Part shown: piece after piece, positions 11,967 through 23,803 of the stretch | How the letters are laid out: every line of letters starts with the position of its first letter | Position numbering within the stretch: the stretch's first letter is position 1 | DNA from: Limonium bicolor | Taxonomy: Eukaryota; Streptophyta; Magnoliopsida; Caryophyllales; Plumbaginaceae | NCBI GenBank assembly: GCA_023374045.1 | Contig: CM041778.1 | Coordinates: 365,898,831-365,962,830 of the forward strand | DNA length: 64,000 nucleotides | Direction: 5' to 3' | Translations under genes and position numbers: made by a program | Notes under the pieces: model-generated | Seen by the model: only the letters and a program-made list of their open reading frames with translations | Databases searched by the model: none | Told to the model about the DNA's origin: nothing

Positions 11967-14120
11967 TACCTGCTCTTATACCGTTGTATTACCCCCAGAT
12001 TCATTTTCTAGACTGCCTTATGGTTGAAGATGAAATCTCATGTAATATTGTCCCTTCCTGCGGCCGTTGGACGAAAGAAGCAGTAGCAGAGAAGTTACGA
12101 GGTTTGAAAACAACTGCTGAAATATGCAGCTGTCGGGTCATATACCCTTCCACTAGTCATGGCCATCCATTTTCACTGAAGCCTAAAACTGGCGGCACCA
12201 CCGAAACTCAGTATACCGGTCATGAGCTTTCTGACGATGAAATGCTTGCTATGACTGCATCAGAGGTGAAAAAAATTCTGCCATTGGGTGTTGTACGAGT
12301 TTTAGTGGATACCCTTATATTTAATAATGGTAATACGCAGGCAGCTGCAGCACATCATGAATGTATGGCCCAAATCGCCGTATTGACCCGAAGGGCGATG
12401 ATACTGAATAACCACATACTCAAGCTCAATCGTGCAAGTGATGATGTTAGCGCTGAGGGAGAGGCTGTTCCTGCGGCAGCTACTGGATCACCAGGTGTAG
12501 GTAAGAGGAAGGCATGTGATAACGGGAGCACCATGCAGAAACATGAAAGCACCAAGAGGACTAAGACAGGGCAGGTATTATTTTATGACCCTTCTATAAT
12601 TAATGTTGACAAACTATGTACTCCGTCATCGCATAGGCTAGAATGAAAATGCAGACGTTTTATATTGTTTTTGGCAACGTGGGTGCTGGTGTTTGACTAT
12701 TAGTAATACCACCGAGAGAGTTTCTGTTCAACGGCTATATGATGATGACAGCGGAAACACTGTCTATGGGTCTTTTCTGAGGATACGTGCTGATATTGAT
12801 CTGGTAATATTTTTTGTGTTGTCAAGAGTCAATCGAGGGTGTTTAGATGTTTCTAGGACTGATCATCCAGCATGCGGTTTAAAATTGCAGAACGTAGCGG
12901 TGGAGACGGATGCTGGAGGTAAAGCAGAAACAATATGCCAAGAGGGGGAGCATGATATATTGCAGGAAGTGAATGGTGCGGATTGCATGGAGGATGGAGA
13001 TGTTGAAACGTACGGGCATGAGCGAGTTGGCCAGAAAGGGGAGGAGGCGGATGGCAGAGGGAAGGCGGAATGTGTGGCGGAGGAGGTGGATCGCAATGGC
13101 AAGGAAGAAGACATACCCCCAGCGAAGGGTACAGAAGATGTGACAATGCATGAGGGCGTGGACGTGGATCTGGTAGCGGGGGAGGACTTAGCGGAGGAGG
13201 TGGATGGCATCACCGAGGCAGAAGGTATACCCCTAATGGCGGACGGCCATGTTGGTCATGAAGCCAAAGTGGCCGATGGTATAGAGGGCTTAGAAGATAT
13301 GACAACGCATGAGGGCGTGGATGTGGGTCTGGTACATCACGAGGAGGTAGTGGAGGAGGCGGATGGCAAAGGGAAGGCAGAAGATATACCAATAATGGCG
13401 GGGGGCGATGTCGGTCAGGAACCCAAAGGTGCGGATGGCATAGAGGGTACGGTTGATTTAAGAATGAATGGGGGTGCCGGTGGCTGTCAGGTAGCGACGG
13501 CGGCGGATGGTGATGGTGTAGGGAAGGCAGACGAACCACACCAAGAGGAAGACGAGCGTGTTGTCGATATAAATGAACCGGCCGGAGGTCAGAAGGATCA
13601 GCAGTCGGAGACTTTGGTGTCATCGTATACCCTAGATCTGACAACCAGAGGTAAACTAATCAATCTGACTAACGGTTCTCCAGGGAAAAGTGAAAAGGGT
13701 GACACTCCCTGTCCGATGCTGCCTAGGCAAGTGAAAAAAGGATGCCATGTCCGCTCGCCGTATGTCTCTACCACCACTAAGCGTACAGCGATGAAGTTGA
13801 GTGAGCTGCAGTATAAAATTGTCAAGTACGTGAGGGGAGCTGTCACTGACGACCCGGCGTAAGCTGCCACACTCAATAACATCAAGTTCTAATAGCATTG
13901 TTCGATTAATATCTTACTGATGAATTGTTATACAATCATGTTTCGCAGGAATATGTGTGTATTTCGGGATGGTATCACTGAACTGTCACAGGCTGACATC
14001 TTGACGTTGAATGATGACTCTTGGGTAAACTCAAACGTTGTCAACACCTTTGTGTACTACGTCAACCGTATTGTGTCTTCGAACAATTTGATCGAGTGCC
14101 TATTCTTGCCTGTGTACATG

Positions 14121-15677
14121 GTAAGTGTCACGAATATTTTTGGGCAAGCAGCTTGACAGCTGTGGCATGCCTTGTCGTTGGCCTTGTCTAGATGCATGTG
14201 ATGGAAAATTAAATTGGTATGCCTTGTGCAAGTGCCATGGACATGGCCCAACCCTTTGGGGTTGGCCTGAGGGTTGGGCCTTGGGGCGTGTTGCCGAGGG
14301 CACACGACCCTTGTTGTGCGCAGCCGATGCCGCGCGAACCTTGTCTGTGCCTTGTGAGCACAACTGTGGTGTCGCAGGCACCCAGACTTTGTCCGGGGCA
14401 CCCCGTGCCTGATGCCGCAGGAACCCTGGGCACTGCCGCAGGAACCCTGGGCACTGCCGCAGGAACCTGGGCACTGCCGCAGGCACCCTGGGCACTGCCG
14501 CAGGAACCCTGGGCACTGCCGCAGGACCCTGGGCACTGCCGCAGGAACCCTGGGCACTGCCGCAGGAACCCTGGGCACTGCCGCAGGAACCCTGGGCACT
14601 GCCGCAGGCACCCTGGGCACTGCCGCAGGCACCCTGGGCACTGCCGCAGGCACCGTGATGCAGCCGATATGAAGTTGGCTCAAAACGTGTGGGACTTTGA
14701 CAACTTTGCTGAGGACCCAAGAAGACCAAAGGTCACCCTTGATTAATAAGAGATATTGGCAAAGTTTCGTGGCAATAGGAGCTTGCATCTGATTTTAGTG
14801 AATTTTTTAAGTATTTCTAGACTATGCCTGGTTTTGGCTGCAAAGGGGCATGTCTGGGTCTGGTCTGGCCTGAAAGGTACATTAACCTCTTTAGGGGGCT
14901 GGTTAGTTTCTGCCTGGCCTGTCCCCCAGGCAGCCTACACGGCTGTGTCCCGGCTGGGCACCTAAGTGCCCGAGGGCCTCAAAGGCTATGTTATACCCAT
15001 GAATGGGGGATGTCGGGACGCTGGGAGCCTGGGACTCCTTGGCGGTGTTGGGCCCATGCAGTCCTCACCGGTGGCTTGGTGAACTAGCCGTGAGTCCCCC
15101 CCGGGGTGCCTGGAGAGCACCCGCTAGTCACAAGAGTGCCTAGAACATGTCTTTAGACATGTCCCACTATCTCTAGCTCGGGTACCAGCGTGCGCTTGTC
15201 GTATGACTGGTTCCGCACATGGGCAAGTGCGGGAGTGCGAGGGGCGACGCACTAAGTTGGGACTTGTGTCCGGCGTGGCCGAGATGGTCCGGGTGGTGGT
15301 GAGTGCACAGCGTTGCCCACGCTAGTGCGTCCCTACCGAAGGTGCTTGGCACTGGGGTTGCTCCACTAGGGAAGGTGTTCATTCAGTGGAGTGCTCCGCA
15401 CATCCATGCCTTTGGGCAAAGGGATGTGAGGATGAGGGAACTCACCGTGGGGTGGTTCAAGACCACCCTTAGTCATGCTTGTGGCACAAGGGTGGTTCGG
15501 TTAGGCTGGTCGGGCCCCGACCCGACGCCGGTCGTGAGTGTTGCTTGTTTGGTTGCCTAGATGTTGTCCCTTGTCGATTGATGCGTGTGCTTGCGTGTGA
15601 AATGTGTGCTATGCATACCGCTGGACCTGGCTTCCAAGCCAAAAAATTTATTCTGGAAAAAAACTCATGCCAGTAAG
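14121..15677. mobile_element. Solo LTR of a gypsy element, duplicating a splice donor
   Basis: The LTR is 14126-15672 (1547 bp): it begins TGTCACGAAT, ends CTCATGCCA, and has identical 5-bp direct repeats GTAAG at 14121-14125 and 15673-15677. It shares blocks with the 3' LTR of the chromovirus at 45182-46138 (GGCTGGTCGGGCC, CGACGCCGGT, CGTTGCCCACG), so both come from related families. No internal domain is present, so it is a solo LTR left by LTR-LTR recombination. The TSD is the 5' splice site of exon 4 of the Ulp1-like relic, which leaves a GTAAG donor on each side of the insertion. GC content is much higher than in the flanks. Confidence 0.92.
14413..14655 (+). repeat. 21-bp GC-rich minisatellite inside the solo LTR
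   Basis: About 11-12 tandem copies of CCCTGGGCACTGCCGCAGGAA, with variants ending GGCA or missing one base. A period of 21 keeps frames open, so long artificial repeats such as EPWALPQ appear on the plus strand and AAVPRVP on the minus strand. These are not genes. Confidence 0.93.
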
Positions 15678-16609
15678 CCACGATCTGTGTACTACAGCTC
15701 ATCCGCAGATTACTGTTGTGTTCCATAATGCTGGATTATCATTTAACCATTGTCTTCGTTCCAGTCACAGGCATCTGTCCAAAAAGACTCATCGTGTGAT
15801 GATAAACATTTTTAAAACAATTTGACAGCTTCACCAGATGTATTGGAATTGGCAGCGTCAACGCAATAAGAAAGTGTAAATATGTAAGTTAAAGGCCTTA
15901 AGACCCCTTCAGTCTTTATGTGTGATCCTGAAGTGGGCGATTGACTACTGCATGCCTTTCGTGCTGCAATGTTTTTCAACGTACAGTTTGTATTTCGGCG
16001 CTGTACGATGCGCACTATGTACTTGTGTTGTGAACATGGTTCATAGACGTCACCAGTGGTTGGACACCTTAGGCAACGCACAAAGACGATTCAACAACGT
16101 CAAGAGACATGCCATGGTCTTGGTAATATTGTCTGCCGATTATGTATCAGTTACTATTATCACGTGTGTACTCCCTGAACTTATATCTTTGCTCATACCC
16201 TGAAGGCTTCCATTGTCTCACGTACATTGCAGATTAAGAATGTATTGTGCTGGCTCATACATCATCAAATAGTCGATAGTTCGGTGACAGAGTGAAGAGT
16301 GGAAGTGGGATAACCACGTTGTTCGAACAGAACGATGGTGTGAGCTGCGGTGTCCACTGCATGAGGCTCATGGAGAATTACCTATCCTTGTTTACCAAAC
16401 GTATGGTACCTGACAGATCACATTGGTCTGGTTGGACACGTAAGGATGCTCTTTCTTACCATCGAGAAAGAATCACTGCTGTTCTGCTGTTACAGCCTCA
16501 GAACTTGTTGAAGGATCACATAGTTGAAGCATCGTCGACAGCGACCGAGGCAGAAGATAAAAAAAGGCGAAGAACTCGAAGAGAAGGAATAAACGTTCGA
16601 ATAGGGTAA

Positions 16610-16992
16610 CGGGCAAGTAGGGCGGAGGTTTTTAGTTTCGTGCATGAGTCTCGGCTATATTTGTATGTAAGTAGAGAGTGTTGTAGTTGTTAGCATTATG
16701 TATTACTACCCATATATGATTTGTACCGATTGAACACATCTCTGTCTCTCTATGTCCGTATGTGTCTTGCTTAGTCTGCTCATTTTAGACATAAGTCACA
16801 TTTTTTCTCACAACGACCGTTGTCCAATGCGTTTAACGAGAAGTCAGGGTGTGCTGATAAATAATCGGCATATGTCTAAAACCACAGTAGTCTTGAGTTT
16901 CGTGTATATTAGTCGTTCAGGCCCTTCAGGGTCCTGCTGAGTCCCGGAAACCATAAATCTGTGCTTACCTGCTTATTGACTTGCAATGACTG
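16610..16992. other. 3' flank of the Ulp1-like relic, no gene
   Basis: AT-rich sequence after the stop codon at 16607-16609, probably former 3' UTR and downstream DNA. No feature recognised. Confidence 0.5.
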
Positions 16993-17272
16993 GATGATGT
17001 GAATTTCTTTTTTTTTTTTGTAATAATATGTGAAAATATATTGAAAGAATAATAGAGTTTACACCAAAGAGATACATAGGGGACCTATATATCAGATACC
17101 CAGGGAATTACAAGTGTAAAGGGTGCAAAGAGTTTCAAGTAGGTGGCGCAGGGCCAACCTATTACATCAAAGTTCAAAAAGGCCACCCATACTAGATGGT
17201 GGCTAAATAAATTAGGACTCTAAAATCTTGTTGAGCCACACACTATCTCGATTAGGAGATGATGTGAATTTC
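16993..17272 (-). mobile_element. 5'-truncated LINE 3' end with 15-bp target duplication
   Basis: On the minus strand the 250-bp insert (17008-17257) ends with words typical of plant L1 3' ends (GGTGTAAACTCTATTATTC, then TTCAATATATTTTCACATA) and a poly(A) tail, seen as the T-run near 17008-17019. It is flanked by exact direct repeats GATGATGTGAATTTC at 16993-17007 and 17258-17272. This is a classic truncated LINE insertion from target-primed reverse transcription. Confidence 0.88.
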
Positions 17273-18327
17273 ATTTACTCTGAACCGATTGTTTACATGC
17301 GCAGCGTGACCAATTTAATATGCTTAAACAAAAGCAGTATTAATCAGATTTTAGTACATATTGGCCACGCAGACAGCACTTGTCCATCCATTTACCATGT
17401 CCGGAACGTTATGCAATAGAATACTATTTGTTCTTCTGATTTGGTTGCTGACAAACAAACCCTCTGTTGAAAACAACACACATCGAGGTAATTCTGGGTT
17501 ATGTGCTATGACGCCCCTCTCATTTACGTGTTTATTGTCTTTTGGTACGGGAGTAGGGGTTGGTAATACAGCGACCGCCATTTAATTGTATAGCAACGTC
17601 GATTCATCAAACGGCGGTTACAAACCTACCCTAGATATGTGCACGTAACAGAGCGCTTCGAAAATGCAGATAATGTTGGTTTGTGTACAACTACTACTAC
17701 CGCTCCTGAACGCGTTCTGCTGTCTGTAAGTTTGTCACGTAAGTCGTTTTTTAAAGTCAAGCAAAAAACAATCAGGCGCGGGAGATTTTTTTTTTTGAGA
17801 AATGGTAGGCGCGGGAGACTTAAAAACGCTTACAACGTGCAATCGTACTTTATATTCATTTTATAAAAGACGTTTCTCTACAACCGTTATTTATAGACTA
17901 AAACGACGTTTCCCTGTAGTCGTCAAATTCTCGTCCGATATAACGATTTTATTAAAGCGTCCCGTAACGGAGAAATAAATCGTATTTTATCTCTCTCACT
18001 CCTGTTTCCACATCATCATTGGGTTAACGTGAGAAGTCATGTTTAATGAAGTTGTTATAATGTGTCAATGTAGGATTCCAGACCTAATTCACATGGACGA
18101 TTTTAAACGAAATATATATTTAAAAAAACACATAAGTAGAAGATTAGTGTCCATGAAACACTTGGTTTAGAAAGTTAATTACGGTTAGTTTGAAACATTG
18201 GTCCTGGATTCAAAACCTCCCCACTTATCAATAGAAAAACCTCCAACGGTATCAGAATGAGGATGGTGATTGAGGCGACGATGGAGTTAATTAGTTTAAC
18301 ATGTCTTGCCTTCTTCCATTGAAGGAG
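17273..18327. other. No gene recognised; possible SINE remnant
   Basis: The segment near 18195-18228 (GGTCCTGGATTCAAAACC, then CCCCACTTATCAATAG) matches the B box and tail of the SINE at 34026-34112, on the plus strand, and may be a decayed copy. GGCGCGGGAGA occurs twice near 17776 and 17810. The rest holds nothing I can name. Confidence 0.4.
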
Positions 18328-19045
18328 CACTACTACATAATTGTTATATTCCCACACTTTAAGTTCAAATTTATACAAATAATATGTTGAAAATGAATTG
18401 CTTCAGTTATAAGTGTCTTCATAATAGATGTACAGATATTAGAGATCTTTATATTTTATATACATATCTGTACCTACATTTAGCAATAGCATTAACTATT
18501 ACTCCCTCCTATTCTTTTTATTAGTCGTTTTAGCTATTTGAACTATATTCACATTACTTGTCGTTTTTGATGTATAAATGCACTCTTGTTCCTATCTTAC
18601 CCTTCATTGCATCACAACAATCAATAAATGAAAAAAAGGGAAGAGAGTTAAGTTACGTCAATCCTTCTGTATCCTTTTTCTTCTTTTTAAAAAATAATTA
18701 TAGAAATCCAAATACGTAGTATTGAATTTACGACCCTGCAACTTCTTCTCTTCTTAAAAAGAGAGTTCTGCATACTAAAAAATAGTCTAAGGAAGTCATA
18801 ATTACTACTAGAAGCTATGTCTATTGTTATCCTTTCGTGCATATCGACTCAAGGGTAATTTTGGGTGAAATTGTTTTCCTTAAATATGTTGCAGCGACTT
18901 AAAACGACTAATATAAAGAATTATGAGGAGTATTATACATTCCTACATAAACATGTAACTAAATAGAGTGTTATATTAAAAAATTTACTACACTTTATCA
19001 AGTGTGATTAAAAAAATGTAATTGTCTATACTTTTTGTAGTAGTG
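18328..19045. mobile_element. Non-autonomous CACTA-type MITE carrying a nested MITE
   Basis: It begins CACTACTACATAATT and ends CTTTTTGTAGTAGTG, inverted termini sharing CACTACTACA. Flanking triplets GAG and GAA differ by one base, so the 3-bp duplication expected for CACTA elements is imperfect. Without the nested element at 18502-18930 the unit is about 290 bp. Confidence 0.6.
18500..18932. mobile_element. Stowaway-like MITE with TA target duplication
   Basis: The element 18502-18930 (429 bp) starts CTCCCTCCTATTC and ends with the complement of CTCCTCATAATTC. Inverted repeats of about 32 bp also share TTAGTCGTTTTA. TA dinucleotides flank both ends (18500-18501 and 18931-18932). The CTCCCTCC terminus is the usual plant Tc1/mariner-type Stowaway end. 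It is nested in the CACTA-type MITE. Confidence 0.82.
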
Positions 19046-19763
19046 GAATCTAAATCAGCTTTAGATGGATCGTCGACGTGGTGGAACTGGTTGCTACTAG
19101 GCGCTTAGTCTCCTGGTTGGTTGGCATAACTGGTGATGTTTTTGCTGTCTTACAACTTCCCCGAATATGCAACCATGACGATCTGGATTTTTATCAGAAG
19201 AGCTCACTGGGTTTAAGACGATAGTGTGGTACCTTTGTAGCAAAGGAACCGCTGACTGTTTATTGTTTGCAAGTAGGGGTTCACGACTATTGTTTTACTG
19301 ATGGAACTAAGCAGCTTGTGTAGAATATGGGAGAAGAAGAACACACCCCTAGTTGCAGGGGCATAGTCACGGTTCTATCGAGTCCCTTTTTTTTTTTTCT
19401 TCAGAGCCTTATGTATTACTAACCAGGATCAAAGTTCAAGTACATCCACTTGCCTGGAATACCAAAAGCCAAAAACAGTCCGTCGTCCAGCAAGAAGATG
19501 TGCACTCTTACCCAGGCACATAATAAACGAAAAACACTATCCGAACATTCACCCAACAAATATCCAAAATTCAGATTGTTTCGTCATCTAACCTTCTCCT
19601 TAATTACCGGTCGTAAACAAAACCGAACCAAGCCAACAGTATGCGGAATACAATAACTTAGGTACTGTGGCGCCTGGATAATTATTAATTTCTTAACAAT
19701 ACAAGGTGAGGGACAGGGTGACATACATTCACATTTCAGGAGGTAAACTGCTGGCATGATGCC
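19046..19763. other. No gene recognised; T-run at 19386-19400
   Basis: A run of 14 T at about 19387-19400 may be the poly(A) end of a minus-strand retroposed copy or transcript. No target duplication can be paired because of the adjacent assembly gap. No coding segment recognised. Confidence 0.35.
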
Positions 19764-20263
19764 NNNNNNNNNNNNNNNNNNNNNNNNNNNNNNNNNNNNN
19801 NNNNNNNNNNNNNNNNNNNNNNNNNNNNNNNNNNNNNNNNNNNNNNNNNNNNNNNNNNNNNNNNNNNNNNNNNNNNNNNNNNNNNNNNNNNNNNNNNNNN
19901 NNNNNNNNNNNNNNNNNNNNNNNNNNNNNNNNNNNNNNNNNNNNNNNNNNNNNNNNNNNNNNNNNNNNNNNNNNNNNNNNNNNNNNNNNNNNNNNNNNNN
20001 NNNNNNNNNNNNNNNNNNNNNNNNNNNNNNNNNNNNNNNNNNNNNNNNNNNNNNNNNNNNNNNNNNNNNNNNNNNNNNNNNNNNNNNNNNNNNNNNNNNN
20101 NNNNNNNNNNNNNNNNNNNNNNNNNNNNNNNNNNNNNNNNNNNNNNNNNNNNNNNNNNNNNNNNNNNNNNNNNNNNNNNNNNNNNNNNNNNNNNNNNNNN
20201 NNNNNNNNNNNNNNNNNNNNNNNNNNNNNNNNNNNNNNNNNNNNNNNNNNNNNNNNNNNNNNN
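19764..20263. other. Assembly gap of 500 N
   Basis: Exactly 500 undetermined bases, a conventional placeholder length, so the true distance is unknown. Frames that cross it are meaningless. The 3' end of the LINE to the right is probably inside the gap. Confidence 0.99.
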
Positions 20264-20350
20264 GCGCAACGGTGACAAAATTACAAGGCCCACCGGCCGA
20301 ATACAAAACATTATGAAGTACACAGAGTTCACTAGCTACGTAAGGAGCTC

Positions 20351-23300
20351 CTATGAGCAGAGGATCCTATCTAGCCAATCAAAGTCCGTACTGGATGTAT
20401 TCATCTTCATCCATATGATAGCTTTCATGGCCGCCTTGATGTCAGATATTATGAGAGAGGGGTCCTTGGCTTGGCTGGTCATGACACGCTTGCATCTTTT
20501 AATCCAGATATGGTAGACAACATTAGCTATAGCCGCTCTTCTCACCGAGTCAATAGGGCGGAGTCTCTTACAGTAGCGGTTGGTCCAGGATGCGCAGCTA
20601 CTCAGACTTCTTCGATTTGTAGAGATCCCCAACCAATCACATATGGTCCACCAAACCCTGCGAGAGTACCTGCAATGGAAAAAAAGATGGTCCCTAGTCT
20701 CTTGAGCACGCTCACAGAGCCAGCACCTGTTAGCAAGAAAAATGCCCCATGATTGGAGCTTATCACAAGTTTTTAGTCTACCCTTAAAAGTAATCCACAA
20801 GATGAATTTGGCTTTGGGGGCCGACCAAGTGTTCCAGCAGATTTTGAACCAGTGAAAGGGCCGAGAGGGAATAGCTACGTCATTATAAAGCGAGCTCACT
20901 TTTGGGCGAGTTGGATAGGATTGGAAGAGAGAGTAGGCATCACTGAGTGACCCACATTGCTTAATCCACCAGTCTCTGGCATGAAGAATAGCTTTCCAGG
21001 TCCATGGATCGTTCCCTTTCGCAGTGGTCGTCCATATGGTGAGATTAGGCTGGAAGAGTTTATGGATCCATTGGATCCAGAGGCGTTCAGGATCATGGTC
21101 AATGGCGGAGATGGTCTTTAGCAAGAAGCACATGTTCCATTTATGAATGTCCTTAAGCCCAAGGCCCCCATTTTTCTTGGTGTTCGTAATAGCTCGCCAA
21201 GCCACAGGGGGGGTGCTGTTACTGTCAGCCTCCCCAGACCAGAGAAAAGAGCGAAAACATTTGATGACTCTTTTGATGACAACTTTCAGAATAGAGATGC
21301 AGGATGCCTAGAAGCCTACAATGCCAAAGAGAGTACTTTGGATGAGGGTAAGCCGTCCCGCAAACGAAAGGAATTTACTACCCCAAGATGTGATAGCTTT
21401 ACGGATGCTGTCAATTAGGGGGTTGAAATCAGCCGCTCTAGGCTTCTTAGCCGTGATGGGGATGCCTAGATACCAGAATGGAAATGGCCCCTGGTTGCAA
21501 CCCGTAAGCTGGATGAAGGTGTCAGCAAGTGGGGGGGTACCCCTCCGAGGAATAAGTCAGATTTGGAGGGGTTGAGCGTAAGACCAGAAGCCTCAGAGAA
21601 AAGGGTGATTTTGTTAAGCATGAGGCCAATGGAAGTGTGATCACCTCTTCAAAATAGTAGGGCATCATCAGCAAAGAATAAATGGGAGATACGAAGCGAT
21701 CTACAAGAAGGATGGTAGTGGAAGCCAGGTGAAGAGTGAAGTTGATCCAGAACCCGCGAGAGCATATCCATTACCAATGCGAAAAGATATGGAGAAAGGG
21801 GATCCCCTTGGTGAAGCCCTCGCTCCCCTTTGAAAGTTGAAGAGGGGGAGCCATTGATGTTGATTGAGAAGGAAGTGGTGGAGACACATTGCATAATCTA
21901 GTTCCTAAATTCCGGGGGAAAGTTTAGGAAGGAGAGAATGTCCTGGAGGAATGTCCAGTCAACCGTGTCAAAAACCTTCTTTATATCCATCTTCATTGTG
22001 CAACGGGGGGAGATGTGAGCTCTTTGATAGTTTTTCATCAGGCAGGAGCAGAGCTAAATATTATCTGATATGAGGCGACCTTTGATAAACGCCCCTTGGC
22101 TAGCACTCACGATGGAGGGAAGGACATTCTTGAGCCTCTCCGCAAGAATTTTACTAATGATTTTATAAAGAGTGTTGCAGCAGGAGATAGGTCTGTAGTC
22201 CCCAGGGGATGAGGCATTGTCCGACTTTGGAATAAGCGTGATGAGGGTGGCATTTATCTCTTTGAGCAGCCTTCCGCTGTGGAAGAAACTTTTAACAGCA
22301 TCACAAATGTCTTTACCTATCAGAGCCCAGGAAGCTTTAAAGAATTTGGCGTTGTACCCATCTGGACCCGGAGCTTTGTCATCTCCAATGGAAAAGAGAG
22401 CAGTTTTGATATCGCCATTCTCAACCGGTTGGATTAAGGAAGCCCAAGAAGATTGATCCAACAGCCTGCGATTGGCCAAATTTAGGTTGGTAAGGGAACT
22501 CCGCAGAGGGGCTCTAGTGCCTAGGGTTTGTTGGAAATGGTCGACCAAACATTTCTCAATGTCAGTAGGGGTATTAAGGACTTCCCCTAGATCATTCGTA
22601 ATGGAGGCAATGGAGTTTTTGTTCCTTCTCGCTTTGATGACTCTATGGTAGAAAGAAGTATTAGAGTCCGCTAGCTTGAGCCAGCGGGTTTTCGAGAGTT
22701 GGCAAGGAACAGAAGCTCATGGGAATCCTAGCAAGGAGCTTATGCCTCAACTCTTTTTCTTGGGAGATCAGGGTCGGGTTCCAGGGGTCATGGTCCAAGC
22801 TTTTTTGAGCGTCCGAGAGCTCGTTTCTGATGCTCTGGCCTTTGTCTTCTATTGATCCAAACTCCTTTTTGTGGAGCCTACTAAGACCGATTCTAAGATG
22901 ACGGAGCCTCTGGACAATAGCGTGTGCGACTCCCCCTAAGGGGGATGTCCCACGCTTCACGAACAAGGGGGAGGAAGGAGGGGTCCTTGGTCCAACATTG
23001 AGGAATTTAAAGGTTCTCCTACGGGGGACAGGAGCAGGGAGAGATATGATCATAGGGCTATGGTCCGAGACCAGGGGAGGAAGGAATGTAGCAAAACTAG
23101 TGGGGAATTTCAAGATCCATTCCTCATTAACTAGAACACGATCTATCTTCCCTAAGTTACACCTGTGGTCGGATTGATTGTTCCACCAGGTGAAAAATCT
23201 CCCATAAAAGCAGAGGTCCTGCAACTCATCCCTGGAGACACAATCAACAAATCCGCGGTAATCTCTCGGGTGAGGATTACGATTACTGATACATCTTGGG

Positions 23301-23803
23301 CATAAAGGATATTGTTGAAGTCCCCTGCAACAACCCACGGGCCCGTAATATTTTGAGCGAGGTTGATGATATCTTCCCATAAGGAAGTCCTGAGCCTGGG
23401 ATTGTTGCTCCCATAGACAAGTGAGATTGTAAAGTCGAAGGTGCCAAGAATAGTAGCCTTGCACGAAAGGATTTGGTCAGTGGAATGCACGGGGATGAGG
23501 GTGATGATGGAAGGGTTATAGAGAAACCAGATGCTCCCATTCTGATGTACCCCCATAGTTATGGACCAGGCTCCATCTGGGAAAGAAACGAGCTATGATA
23601 GATTGGTGATTATGAACCGAAACATGAGTTTCGAGGAGGCCAAACGCACAAAGATCGTTATTAGCCACAAACTTTTGGATCTCAAGGAGCTTGGGGTGAT
23701 CATTGCATCCCCTTATATTCCATACAGACAGATTCATAGAGAGGGTGTAGAGGAGGGGGTGGGAGGGTATCTCCCTTATCAAAGATTGCAAAGGAGTTGG
23801 CAA
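20351..23803 (-). pseudogene. L1-type LINE ORF2 (endonuclease, reverse transcriptase, zinc-binding domain), disrupted
   Basis: On the minus strand, order and motifs fit plant L1 ORF2. An apurinic-type endonuclease domain spans about 23803-22900 (start MNLSVWNIRGCNDHPKL; GLLETHV; later VAGDFNNI; KIDRVLVN; VSDHSPMII). Reverse transcriptase covers about 22548-21640 (FFHSGRLLKEINATLITLIP; GDYRPISCCNTLYKIISKIL; RGLHQGDPLSPYLFALVMDML; HLFFADDALLF with the catalytic ADD). The RT-associated zinc-binding domain lies at 21205-20351 (CWNTWSAPKAKFILWITFKG; CWLCERAQETRDHLFFHC). L1 ORF2 proteins nick and reverse-transcribe their own mRNA into chromatin. Frame changes and stops split the domains, so this copy is inactive. 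Its stop codon at about 20351 is followed by 3' UTR running into the gap. Confidence 0.9.

Larger units (their letters stand above)
10719..16609 (+). pseudogene. Decayed multi-exon gene with C-terminal Ulp1-like (C48) protease domain
   Basis: Exons inferred from splice sites: 10719-11504, 11999-12574, 12891-13858, 13949-14120, then degenerate pieces at about 15990-16120 and 16285-16609. The N-terminal exons (FVDMLDDAFRGSIPSAVREI onward) resemble the N-terminal region found in plant transposon-associated Ulp1 proteins. Exon 3 encodes an acidic, internally repeated linker. The last part resembles the SUMO/ubiquitin-like protease fold: a helix region in exon 4 (DDSWVNSNVVNTFVYYVNRI), a His segment near 16007 (AHYVLVL), an aspartate segment (WLDTLGNAQRRFNNVKRHAM) and a cysteine segment (NDGVSCGVHCMRLMENYL). 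Family members cleave SUMO-like modifiers. Here the His and Asp segments are in different frames and a stop lies just before the Cys segment, so the gene is probably dead. Such genes are often carried by Mutator-like elements; I found no terminal repeats. Confidence 0.65.

Noticed and set aside
12853..13885. Open frames on the minus strand opposite the acidic exon
   Set aside because: They are shadows of the repetitive Glu/Asp/Gly-rich coding exon and consist of His/Pro/Ser-rich nonsense.
14057..14788. Long overlapping open frames with PAAVPRV or EPWALPQ repeats
   Set aside because: They are produced by the 21-bp minisatellite of the solo LTR, occur in several frames on both strands, and have no homology or gene signals.
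19584..20332. Frames crossing the N stretch
   Set aside because: They exist only because undetermined bases contain no stop codons.
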